Below the pieces are notes generated by a model. It was given only the letters and a program-made list of their open reading frames with translations. It searched no databases and was not told the DNA's origin. A stretch of 64,000 nucleotides of DNA from PRO6 sp035565775 (GTDB taxonomy: Bacteria; Pseudomonadota; Alphaproteobacteria; Rhizobiales; Xanthobacteraceae): assembly GCA_035565775.1 (NCBI GenBank), contig DATMRW010000021.1:806001-870000 (forward strand). Reading direction: 5' to 3'. This document shows, piece after piece, positions 28,267 through 36,156 of the stretch. The first letter of the stretch is position 1. Every line of letters begins with the position of its first letter. The position numbers and the translations under genes are program-made.

Positions 28267-28701
28267 ATGGCCTCGCAACCGACAGCCGCGCAGATCATTG
28301 CGCAGCTTCATTTGCAGCCGCATCCGGAAGGCGGGCATTTTCGCGAGACATTTCGCGATGCCCGCTTTGATGCGGACGGCCGAGCCGCCTCGACCGCGAT
28401 CCTGTTTCTGCTGGCGCGGGGCGAACGCTCGCACTGGCACCGCGTCGATGCGGCCGAGGTCTGGCACTACCACGCCGGCGCGCCGCTCATGCTTCACATC
28501 GCGGACGAGCACGGTGAGCGCACCGTGCTTCTCGGCGGCGAGGTGATCGCGGGGCAGACGCCGCAAGCGGTCGTGCCCGCCCATGCGTGGCAGGCGGCGG
28601 AAAGCAGCGGCGACTGGACGCTGGTCGGCTGCACGGTCGCGCCCGGTTTCGAGTTCAAGCATTTTGAGCTGGCGCCGCCCGGATGGACGCCGGGCAAATA
28701 G
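28267..28701 (+). CDS. DUF985 cupin domain protein
   Basis: Cupin of 144 residues. It carries the DUF985 signature: LHLQPHPEGGHFRETFR near the N-terminus, SHWHRVDAAEVWHYHAG with the metal-type histidines, and a closing VAPGFEFKHFEL. Related proteins include sugar epimerase-like cupins of unknown reaction. The catalytic activity is not established. It follows gloB by nine bases and is convergent with the DMT exporter gene. Confidence 0.88.
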   Translation: MASQPTAAQIIAQLHLQPHPEGGHFRETFRDARFDADGRAASTAILFLLARGERSHWHRVDAAEVWHYHAGAPLMLHIADEHGERTVLLGGEVIAGQTPQAVVPAHAWQAAESSGDWTLVGCTVAPGFEFKHFELAPPGWTPGK

Positions 28702-28727
28702 GGCGAAGGAGCGGCAAACAGGTGGCG

Positions 28728-29624
28728 CTAGCGCTTCGCCAGAAGCAGGTCTTTCGCCGCGATGAGGCCGCCCCCCGCGATCAGCAGCGCGGCCATCGCC
28801 AGCGACCAGCTTGGCGCGGCATAGCCTGCAACGACGAGGAGCGCGGTCGACAACAGAGGCGTGGCATAGGCGGCAGCGCCGAGCACGCGGATGTCGCCGC
28901 GCTTCATGCCGATGTCCCAGGCATAGAACGCCGCGCCGACCGGCCCGACCCCCAGCGCGAAGACGGCGAGCCATTGCGGAAGGCTCGATGGCCAGACCGT
29001 CGTTTCAAGCACGAGATGGCAGCACGCCGATAGAACCGCCGTCGCCGCGCAAAAGCCCGCGACCGCGTCGGTCGGCACTGAGGCAAGACGGCGCGAAAGC
29101 ACCGAGTAGCCCGCCCAGACAAAGGCGGCGATCAGCGCCGCGGCAAATCCCGGCAGATACGCCTTGGCAAAATTGCCGCCGCCTCCGCCGGTGAACAACA
29201 CCACCATCCCGGCGAGCCCGAGCATCACGCCGACGAGGTGATGGCGTTTCAGCGCCTCGCCCGGAAGAAGCGCGGAAAACAGCACGATGAGCAGCGGCCA
29301 AAAATAGTTCAGAAGGCCCGCTTCCGCGGGCGGCGCAAGGCGGAGCGCCAGAAAATACAGCGCGTGATAGCCGAACAGTCCGCCGACGCCGACCGCCCAT
29401 GCCACGAGGGGCAGGCGCTTGCGCCCGGCGTAAGGCCTCGCCTCTCCCCTCCGCGCGAGCCGGATCGCCGGGCCGACACATGCGCCGATGGCAAATGTCA
29501 TCACGGCGAGCTGAAACGGCGGGATCCTGCCGGTCGCCACCGTCAGCGCGGCGAGCAGCGACCACATCAGAATGGCGCTCGCGCCGACGGCAGTCGCGGA
29601 TCGGTGGGAGAGATGCTGTGTCAC
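28728..29624 (-). CDS. DMT-superfamily (EamA) exporter, YddG-like
   Basis: Inner-membrane transporter of 298 residues with ten hydrophobic helices in two EamA repeats. The first repeat contains MWSLLAALTVATGRIPPFQL and LFGYHALYFLALRLAPP, the second AFYAWDIGMKRGDIRVLGAAAYATPL; these resemble YddG-type exporters of aromatic amino acids. The substrate is inferred only at this level. The start is GTG at 29624. It lies downstream of hemC in the same direction, 25 bases away, but the roles do not obviously connect. Confidence 0.85.
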   Translation of the reverse strand: MTQHLSHRSATAVGASAILMWSLLAALTVATGRIPPFQLAVMTFAIGACVGPAIRLARRGEARPYAGRKRLPLVAWAVGVGGLFGYHALYFLALRLAPPAEAGLLNYFWPLLIVLFSALLPGEALKRHHLVGVMLGLAGMVVLFTGGGGGNFAKAYLPGFAAALIAAFVWAGYSVLSRRLASVPTDAVAGFCAATAVLSACCHLVLETTVWPSSLPQWLAVFALGVGPVGAAFYAWDIGMKRGDIRVLGAAAYATPLLSTALLVVAGYAAPSWSLAMAALLIAGGGLIAAKDLLLAKR

Positions 29625-29649
29625 TCAGCCCGATCCGCGATTGTCATGA

Positions 29650-30618
29650 TCAGACCGGCCGTGATCGTTCGATGAGTTCGGCCGCGCCCTTCGCCAGCAG
29701 TTCGAGGGCAACCGCCCTTCCAAGTTCGCGCGGACGCGCGGCCGGCGCGGTGCGCGTCACTTCGATAAAACTCTGCCCCGTCTCATCGAGCACCGACGCG
29801 ATCAGCGTCATGCTGTCGCCGTCGATCCTCGCATGTCCTGCGATCGGCGAATTGCAGTGGCCGTCGAGCACCCACAGCACCTCGCGCTCGGCGTCGGCGC
29901 AGGCGCGCGAGCGCGCATCGTCGATCCGCGTCAAGAGGCGGCGCGTCTCCCAGTCGTTGCCGACGCATTCCACCGCGATGATGCCCTGCCCGACCGCCGG
30001 CAGCATTTCGGTGATCGAAAATTCGTAGGTGATCCGCGCCGCGAGCCCGACCCGGTGCAGGCCGGACGTCGCCATCACCAGCGCATCGGCCGGGCCCACC
30101 TCGCTGCCATCCGGCAGGCGCTGCTTGTCGCCGCGGTCGAGCTTGGCGACGCGGGTATCGGCCGCGCCGCGGAAATGGATGATCTCGGCCTCGGGAAACA
30201 GCCGCCGCAGATAGGCCGCGCGGCGCACCGCGTTGGTGCCGATCTTCAGCCCCTTGCCGCGCGTCGCGCGCATCGTCTCCAGCGACAGGCCATCGCGCAG
30301 CACCAGCGCGTCGCTCGCCATGTCGCGCTTGAGCATGGCGCCGATCACGAGGCCCGGGGTCTCCTCATTGCCCGGCATGTCCTTGAGCGAATGCATCGCG
30401 GCCTGCAACCGACCGTCCAGCATGGCCGCGCGCAGTTCGGCGACGAACGCGCCGCCCTTGCCGCCATGCTTGAGCAGCTTGCTGGTCTGGTCCTGATCAC
30501 CGCGGGTGTCGAACGTCACTTCCTCGACCTCGAGGCCCGGCCACGCCGCCCGCAACTGCCGCGCGATCTCACCGGTCTGCGCCAGCGCCATCGTGCTCTT
30601 GCGCGTTCCGATGCGCAT
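29650..30618 (-). CDS. hemC: Hydroxymethylbilane synthase (porphobilinogen deaminase), atypical
   Basis: Polymerises four porphobilinogens to hydroxymethylbilane. The product is 322 residues. Family marks are RIGTRKSTMALAQ at the N-terminus, HSLKDMP with the catalytic Asp80, paired arginines 132-133 in GTNAVRR, the RG-x2-DTR motif at 150-156, and the cofactor-attaching Cys255 in GHCNSPIAGH. It differs from the usual proteobacterial HemC in several motifs (KST rather than GSP, AVRR rather than SLRR) and has an insertion at about 161-176. It could be a second, divergent copy. The ATG at 30618 is chosen. Confidence 0.82.
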   Translation of the reverse strand: MRIGTRKSTMALAQTGEIARQLRAAWPGLEVEEVTFDTRGDQDQTSKLLKHGGKGGAFVAELRAAMLDGRLQAAMHSLKDMPGNEETPGLVIGAMLKRDMASDALVLRDGLSLETMRATRGKGLKIGTNAVRRAAYLRRLFPEAEIIHFRGAADTRVAKLDRGDKQRLPDGSEVGPADALVMATSGLHRVGLAARITYEFSITEMLPAVGQGIIAVECVGNDWETRRLLTRIDDARSRACADAEREVLWVLDGHCNSPIAGHARIDGDSMTLIASVLDETGQSFIEVTRTAPAARPRELGRAVALELLAKGAAELIERSRPV

Positions 30619-30808
30619 CACTGTCACTGTATTCAAGCTCCGAAAACCTGCTCCGACGCCCAGTCGCCCCGGATTCGGGCGGCACAATAGGACGTTCATC
30701 GGTCCGCATGCAATTCGCGGGCTGCGGCCCGCCGGGTTCCAGCGGCAGGCTTGCCAACTCCAGCCAAATACTCAAACCTAGGCTGGACCGGAGACGCACT
30801 GGCCGCAG

Positions 30809-32143
30809 ATGAGCGACACGACGCCGACCGACGACTACCCAACCCAGCCGCTTGCGCCCCACCCGCTGCGGGCGGCGATTCTGGCCGAGGTCCACGCCCG
30901 CCCGGTGTTCGCGATCTCGGCGCCTGCCCGGATCCTGCATTTCGCCTTCGACACCACCGGCGACCGGGCGGGAGCCGACCGCGCACACCTTCTGGCCTTC
31001 TGCGAGGCGCGCGGGCAGGCCGGCCCGCTGCCGAGCGAAAAGCAGCACCGCCTGGTTCTCGGCGCGACCGTGCTGCGCTGGGAGCAGCACTCGGAATTCA
31101 CCACCTACACCTGGCAGATGCCCTCCGCGGCCGAGAGCCCGGCATTCCATCCGCCAGCTGACCTTCTGGCCACGCCGATGCGGCAGATTCCGCAACCCGG
31201 CCCGCTTCTGGTCGCGATCGACCTCGATCTCAAACCGGAGGCCGGCGAGGCCGCACCGGATGGCGGCAGCTTTCCCTATGGCCGGCTGTTCGACCAGACC
31301 AGCCTCGCCGTCGCCGAGAATTCTGACGCGATGGCGCTGATCGCGACAGATTTTCAGGTCGATGCCGCGGGGTTCGTGCGCATTCTCCTGATCGACCGCG
31401 GCATGAGCGGCGAGCGGACCGGCGCGCTGGTGCAAAACGTCATCGACATCGAGACCTATCGCAGCTTCGCCCTGCTCGGGCTGCCCGAGGCGCAGCGGCT
31501 GATGCCGTCGATCGCCCGCGCCGAAAGGCGGCTCGCGGAAGTCACCGACAAGATGCGCACCACCGAGCAGCTCAGCGACAACCACCTGCTCCTCGACGAG
31601 CTGATGGCGCTCGCCGCCGACGTCGAGGCCGGGGCGGCCGCCTCCGCCTTTCGGTTTGGCGCCAGCCGCGCTTATGACGAGATCGTCACCCAGCGCCTGC
31701 ACAGCATCGGCGAGCGGACGGTCGGCGGCCTGCCGACATGGTCCTCGTTTCTCGCCCGCCGCATGGCCCCGGCGATGCGCACCTGCATGGCGACTGAAGC
31801 ACGGCAGGCGAACCTCGCGATCAGGCTCACCCGCGCCGCAAACCTGCTGCGCACCCGCGTTGATGTCGAACGCCAGCAGCAGAATCAGGAATTGCTCAAA
31901 TCGATGAACGCCCGCACCCGGCTGCAGTTGCGCCTGCAAACCACGGTCGAGGGCCTGTCGGTCGCCGCGATCACCTATTACGTCGTCGGCCTGTTCGGCT
32001 ATCTGGTGAAGGCCGCGGCCGAGAGCGGCAGATTGCCGCTCGAGCCGACCTATGTGACCGCGGCTTTCGTGCCGGTGGCGGCGCTGGCGATCTGGCTGAT
32101 GGTGCGCCGGATCCGGCAAAAGCATATCGGCCGGCACGAGTAA
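30809..32143 (+). CDS. DUF3422 family membrane-anchored protein
   Basis: Protein of 444 residues matching DUF3422. It starts with the conserved HPLRAAILAEVHARP segment (about 18-32), followed by a large soluble region with EFTTYTW and later helical coiled stretches. Two hydrophobic segments near the C-terminus (about 380-400 and 415-430) resemble the end of magnesium/cobalt transporter-like CorA proteins, which suggests membrane anchoring. Function is unknown. It is divergent from hemC and convergent with the GMC oxidoreductase gene. Confidence 0.85.
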   Translation: MSDTTPTDDYPTQPLAPHPLRAAILAEVHARPVFAISAPARILHFAFDTTGDRAGADRAHLLAFCEARGQAGPLPSEKQHRLVLGATVLRWEQHSEFTTYTWQMPSAAESPAFHPPADLLATPMRQIPQPGPLLVAIDLDLKPEAGEAAPDGGSFPYGRLFDQTSLAVAENSDAMALIATDFQVDAAGFVRILLIDRGMSGERTGALVQNVIDIETYRSFALLGLPEAQRLMPSIARAERRLAEVTDKMRTTEQLSDNHLLLDELMALAADVEAGAAASAFRFGASRAYDEIVTQRLHSIGERTVGGLPTWSSFLARRMAPAMRTCMATEARQANLAIRLTRAANLLRTRVDVERQQQNQELLKSMNARTRLQLRLQTTVEGLSVAAITYYVVGLFGYLVKAAAESGRLPLEPTYVTAAFVPVAALAIWLMVRRIRQKHIGRHE

Positions 32144-32149
32144 ACGCCG

Positions 32150-33766
32150 TCAGTGCGCCGCCCGCTCCGACAGGATGAGATCGGCGCCCTTCTCCGCGAT
32201 CATGAACACCGCCGCCTGCGTGTTGCCGGAAACGATGGTCGGCATCACTGACGCATCGACGACCCGCAGCCGGGCGATGCCGCGCACCCGCAAATGCGGG
32301 TCCGTCACCGCGCCCTCGTCCGTGCCCATCCGGCAGGTGCCGCAGATGTGGTAGATCGTCTGGCCGTTCTCGCGCGCGAACTGCAGCCAGTCGGCATCGC
32401 TCTGGCAGGCGGCGCCCGGCGCCATCTCGCTCTGGCGGAATGCATCCAGCGGCGCCTGATCGACAATGTGGCGGGCGATCTTCATGCCCTCGACCATCAC
32501 GCGGCGATCCTCCTCGGTGTCGAGGAAATTCGGGCGGATCGCGGGCGCGGCAAACGGATCGGGCGACTTCGCATGGATGGTGCCGCGCGATTCCGGCCGG
32601 AGCTGCGTGACGCCGACGGTCATGCCGGGCAGATGGTCGAGCTTGCGCTCGGCCGCGTTGGCGTAGCTCGCATGCATGAAGAAATACTGCACGTCCGGCC
32701 CTTCGAGGCCGGGCCGCGTGCGCACGAAGCCGTGGGCAAGGCCGGTGCCGAGCGTCAAAATTCCGCGCCGCCGGATAAAATATTCCGCGACCGCCTTGAC
32801 CAGGCTGAGGCCGCGGGTCTGCTCGTTCAACGTCACCGGCTGCGACACGCGCCAGTTCATGCGCGTGCAAAAGTGGTCGATATAGTTGGCGCCTACCCCC
32901 GGCAGGGCATGCTGCACGGCGATGCCGAGCGGCGACAAAACCGCTGGATCGCCGATGCCCGAGAGCTCCAGCAACTGCGGGCTTTGCGCGGCGCCGGCGG
33001 CGAGAATGACCTCGGCGCGGGCATCGAAACGAGCATCCGCGCCGTCGATCCGCGCGGTCACGCCGCTGGCGCGGCCGTTGTCGAGATTGACGCGCAGCAC
33101 ATGGGCGCGCGTGCGCACGGAGAGATTTGGCCGCCCCATCGCGGGCTTGAGATAGGCGTCATGGGCGCTGACGCGGCGGCCGCCCTTCTGATTGACCTGA
33201 TAGTAGCCGAAGCCATCCTGGCTGGCCGCGTTGTAGTTGGGATTGCGCGGGTGGCCCGCCGCCTCCGCGGCGGCGATGAAGGCTTCGGCAAGCGCCGGGC
33301 GCTCGGCCACCTGCGTCAGCGGCAAGGGGCCGCCGCTGTCGCGCGTCGTGCTCTCCGGGCCGTCGTAAGTCTCGAACCGGTCGAAGTAAGGCAGCACATC
33401 GTCGAAGCCCCAGCCGCTGCAGCCTCGCTGCGCCCAGCCGTCATAGTCCTGCCGCTGGCCGCGCACATAGATCATGCCGTTGATCAGCGTCGAGCCGCCA
33501 AGGCCCTTGCCGCGCGGCACCGAAATCACGCGGTTGAGCGTCGCCTCCTCGGGCTCCGACATGAAGCGCCAGTTGTAGTCGGGGTTGGTCAGCAGCTTGC
33601 TGAACCCGGCGGGGATGGCGATCCACATGCTGCGGGCCTCGCCGCCAGCCTCGAGCAGCAGCACCGAATGACGGCCCGACGCCGAAAGGCGATTGGCGAG
33701 CACGCAGCCGGCGTTGCCGCCGCCGACGATGATGTAGTCGAACGTCTCGGCGGGCGTCGTCGTCAT
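32150..33766 (-). CDS. GMC oxidoreductase (choline/alcohol dehydrogenase family)
   Basis: FAD-dependent alcohol dehydrogenase of 538 residues. The FAD motif IIVGGGNAGCVLANRLS is at about 12-28 and the GMC signature GKGLGGSTLINGMIYVRG at about 86-103. The catalytic His lies in IYHICGTCRMG, followed by SGNTQAAVFMIAEKGADLI. These enzymes oxidise primary or secondary alcohols and pass electrons to quinone or oxygen. It is the last gene of the ten-gene GntR-linked operon and overlaps the AroE-like gene by four bases. It is not BetA proper, because no other choline genes are near. Confidence 0.9.
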   Translation of the reverse strand: MTTTPAETFDYIIVGGGNAGCVLANRLSASGRHSVLLLEAGGEARSMWIAIPAGFSKLLTNPDYNWRFMSEPEEATLNRVISVPRGKGLGGSTLINGMIYVRGQRQDYDGWAQRGCSGWGFDDVLPYFDRFETYDGPESTTRDSGGPLPLTQVAERPALAEAFIAAAEAAGHPRNPNYNAASQDGFGYYQVNQKGGRRVSAHDAYLKPAMGRPNLSVRTRAHVLRVNLDNGRASGVTARIDGADARFDARAEVILAAGAAQSPQLLELSGIGDPAVLSPLGIAVQHALPGVGANYIDHFCTRMNWRVSQPVTLNEQTRGLSLVKAVAEYFIRRRGILTLGTGLAHGFVRTRPGLEGPDVQYFFMHASYANAAERKLDHLPGMTVGVTQLRPESRGTIHAKSPDPFAAPAIRPNFLDTEEDRRVMVEGMKIARHIVDQAPLDAFRQSEMAPGAACQSDADWLQFARENGQTIYHICGTCRMGTDEGAVTDPHLRVRGIARLRVVDASVMPTIVSGNTQAAVFMIAEKGADLILSERAAH

Positions 33767-34569
33767 TGCGGCAGGCCGCCCATGTGCTTCGCCATCAGAA
33801 CGATCTGCGATTCAAGCATCGGCTTGCCGCGCTGGATGCGGCAGCCCTTGGCCTGCGCCGCCTTGAGCAGCGGCGTCATCTCCGGCTCCATGATGGCCTC
33901 GGCGACGATCTGGCGGCTTTCGATCTGCGCGAAATCGAGCGGCGCGGCATCGCCTTCCTTCATCCCGAGCGAGGTGCCGTTGACGAGAAGATCGTGGCTT
34001 CGCACATCGTGCGCATCGGTGGCCACCGTGACCGCGGGAAAGCTCGCCACGACGCGCCGCGCCAGCTCATCGGCCTTGGCACTGGTGCGGTTGGCGATGG
34101 TGACATGGCTGACCCCGGCGGCGGCGAGCGCGAAGGCGACGGCACTCGCCGCGCCGCCCGCGCCCGCGACATAGGCCCGCATTCCCTTCGGCTCGATGCC
34201 GGCCGCGCGCAGCCCTTCGACAAAGCCGATGCCGTCCAGCATCGTGCCGACCATGCGGCCATCCGCCTCGCGCCGCACGCAATTCACCGCGCCGATCTGC
34301 AGCCCCTCGGCCGTCACCTCGTCGCAGAGGGGAAGCATCGCCGCCTTGTGCGGCACGGTGGCGATGAAGCCGCCAAAGTTCTGCATGTGCCGCAGGCCGT
34401 CCACCAGCGCGGCGAGGCCATCGGGGCCGACGTGAAACGGCACCAGCGCGGCATCGACGCCGAAGCGCGCGAACAGGGCGTTCATCACCTCGGGCGTCTT
34501 CACGTGATAGATCGGGTCCGCAAGGATCCCGAACATCCGGGTGCGGCCTGTAATCTCCCGCATGCTCAT
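33763..34569 (-). CDS. Shikimate dehydrogenase-like (AroE family) oxidoreductase, altered substrate site
   Basis: NAD(P)-dependent dehydrogenase of the shikimate/quinate family, 268 residues. Lys75 (TVPHK), Asn96 (GAVNC) and Asp112 (LDGIGF) match the AroE catalytic and hydroxyl-binding residues, with the same spacing. The NAD(P) motif is GAGGAASA near 136. The N-terminal SxSP motif that holds the shikimate carboxylate is changed: the HSKSP of E. coli AroE reads HVKTP here (Val23, Thr25). The biosynthetic AroE is therefore probably elsewhere, and this one acts on a related catabolic substrate. It overlaps the GMC gene by four bases. Confidence 0.85.
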   Translation of the reverse strand: MSMREITGRTRMFGILADPIYHVKTPEVMNALFARFGVDAALVPFHVGPDGLAALVDGLRHMQNFGGFIATVPHKAAMLPLCDEVTAEGLQIGAVNCVRREADGRMVGTMLDGIGFVEGLRAAGIEPKGMRAYVAGAGGAASAVAFALAAAGVSHVTIANRTSAKADELARRVVASFPAVTVATDAHDVRSHDLLVNGTSLGMKEGDAAPLDFAQIESRQIVAEAIMEPEMTPLLKAAQAKGCRIQRGKPMLESQIVLMAKHMGGLPQ

Positions 34570-34639
34570 CCTTCTTCCGCGTTGCAGCCTAGGGCCAAGG
34601 CGGCGCAGCCCTGGAGCATCAGAGCCGCGCCGCGCCGGA

Positions 34640-35449
34640 TCAGGTCATGTAGAGACCGCCGGCGACGTCGATCGTCTGGCCGGTGACGAAGCTCGATTCC
34701 GGCGACGTCAGATAGATCGCGACATCGGCGACTTCCTCCGGCGCGCCGAGCCGGCCCATCGGCGTCAGCCGCACCTGCTCCTCGTTGATCGAGCCGGTCA
34801 CGCCGCGCACCATCGGCGTCTCGATCCGGCCCGGTGCAAGCGCGTTGACGCGCACGCCGTGCGGGCCAAGCTCGGCCGCCAGATGCTTGGTGAAGCCGAT
34901 GAGTGCGGATTTCGTCGCGGCATAGTGGCAGGCGACGATCGGCGAATGGGTCTTGCCGGCAACCGACGACATGTTGACGATCCAGCCTTGCCCCGCCTCG
35001 ATCATCGAGGGCGTCAACGCGCGGATCGTGTTGAAGCAGCCGGTGAGGTTCACCCCGACCACCTGGTTCCACTCGGTCGGCGCCATCTCCCAGACCTTGT
35101 GCGCGACGCCGTTGTGCTTGGGCGAAATGCCGGCATTGTTGATCACGGTGTCGAACGGCCCGCCCATCACCTCGGCCGCTTCGGCAAGATTGCCCGCGAC
35201 CTCATCGTAACTGGCGACATCGAACACCAGCGGCACGCCCTTGCCGCGGCCCGCCGCCGCGATCTCGGCGACCACGCCGTCGACATTTTCCTGAATGACA
35301 TCGACGACGCCGACGATTGCCCCGCGCGCGGCAAAGCCGAGCGCGATCGCCCGGCCGATGCCGCGCCCGGCGCCGGTGACGAGCACGCGGCGGCCCTTGT
35401 GGCTCGGGCGCAGCGCAAAGATTTCGGGATTGGTTTCGCGTGTCGGCAT
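34640..35449 (-). CDS. SDR family NAD(P)-dependent oxidoreductase
   Basis: Classical short-chain dehydrogenase of 269 residues. The cofactor loop TGAGRGIGR is at about 25-33, NNAG in the middle, and the catalytic Ser-Tyr-Lys set in NMSSVAG and HYAATKSA. The C-terminus ends GGLYMT. It starts three bases after LivF ends and belongs to the GntR-linked operon, so it probably oxidises or reduces a hydroxyl of the imported compound. It resembles 3-oxoacyl-ACP reductase-type SDRs generally; the exact substrate cannot be read from sequence. Confidence 0.88.
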   Translation of the reverse strand: MPTRETNPEIFALRPSHKGRRVLVTGAGRGIGRAIALGFAARGAIVGVVDVIQENVDGVVAEIAAAGRGKGVPLVFDVASYDEVAGNLAEAAEVMGGPFDTVINNAGISPKHNGVAHKVWEMAPTEWNQVVGVNLTGCFNTIRALTPSMIEAGQGWIVNMSSVAGKTHSPIVACHYAATKSALIGFTKHLAAELGPHGVRVNALAPGRIETPMVRGVTGSINEEQVRLTPMGRLGAPEEVADVAIYLTSPESSFVTGQTIDVAGGLYMT

Positions 35450-35451
35450 TT

Positions 35452-36156
35452 TCAGATTCCCAGATAGGCTTGGCGGACATGATCGTTGCGCAGCAGGGCC
35501 TCGGCCCTGTCCGCGAGCACGATCTCGCCGTTCTCGAACACATAGCCGCGGTCGGCGGCCTTGAGCGTGTGAAAGACGTTTTGCTCGACGATCAGCACCG
35601 TCGTGCCGGTGCTCACGACGGCATCGATGACCTCGAACACCTGCGCGACGATGATCGGCGCAAGGCCGAGCGACGGCTCGTCGAACATCAGCAGTTTCGG
35701 CCGCGCCATCATGCCGCGCGCGATGGCGACCATCTGCTGCTCGCCGCCGGAGAGCGACACCGCCATCTGGTCGAGGCGCTCCTTCACCCGCGGAAACAGC
35801 GTCAGCATTTCCTCGAGCGTGTCTTCCTGCTTCTGCCGCGCCGCCTTGCGATAGGCGCCCATCAGAAGATTTTCGCGCACCGTCATGTCCGGGAAGAGCT
35901 GCCGCCCTTCGGGGATCAGGGTAATGCCGCGCTCGACGATGTCATGGGACTGCAGGCGCGTGACATCCTCGCCCTCGAAGAACACGCGCCCCGCCGTCGG
36001 CTGCAGCAGGCCCGCAATGGTGCGCAGCGTCGTGGTCTTGCCGGCGCCGTTAGCGCCGATGATCGTCACCACCTCGCCGGCATTCACCTCGAGCGAGACG
36101 TTGTGCAGAATCGTGGTCGCGCCATAGCCGGCATCGATGCCCTCAAGCCTGAGCAT
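35452..36156 (-). CDS. livF: Branched-chain-type ABC transporter ATP-binding protein LivF
   Basis: ATPase subunit of a HAAT-type importer, 234 residues. Walker A is GANGAGKTT at about 36-44, the signature SLSGGEQQMVAIARG, Walker B LLMFDEPSLGLAP, and the H-loop region IVEQN, all diagnostic of LivF. The ATG at 36156 follows AAGGAG by seven bases. It overlaps the upstream livMG fusion gene by 14 bases. The transported solute is set by the LivK-like protein of the same operon and need not be an amino acid. Confidence 0.93.
   Translation of the reverse strand: MLRLEGIDAGYGATTILHNVSLEVNAGEVVTIIGANGAGKTTTLRTIAGLLQPTAGRVFFEGEDVTRLQSHDIVERGITLIPEGRQLFPDMTVRENLLMGAYRKAARQKQEDTLEEMLTLFPRVKERLDQMAVSLSGGEQQMVAIARGMMARPKLLMFDEPSLGLAPIIVAQVFEVIDAVVSTGTTVLIVEQNVFHTLKAADRGYVFENGEIVLADRAEALLRNDHVRQAYLGI

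Noticed and set aside
32150..33766. GMC oxidoreductase as choline dehydrogenase BetA
   Set aside because: No betB, betI or choline transporter nearby. The operon context points to another alcohol.
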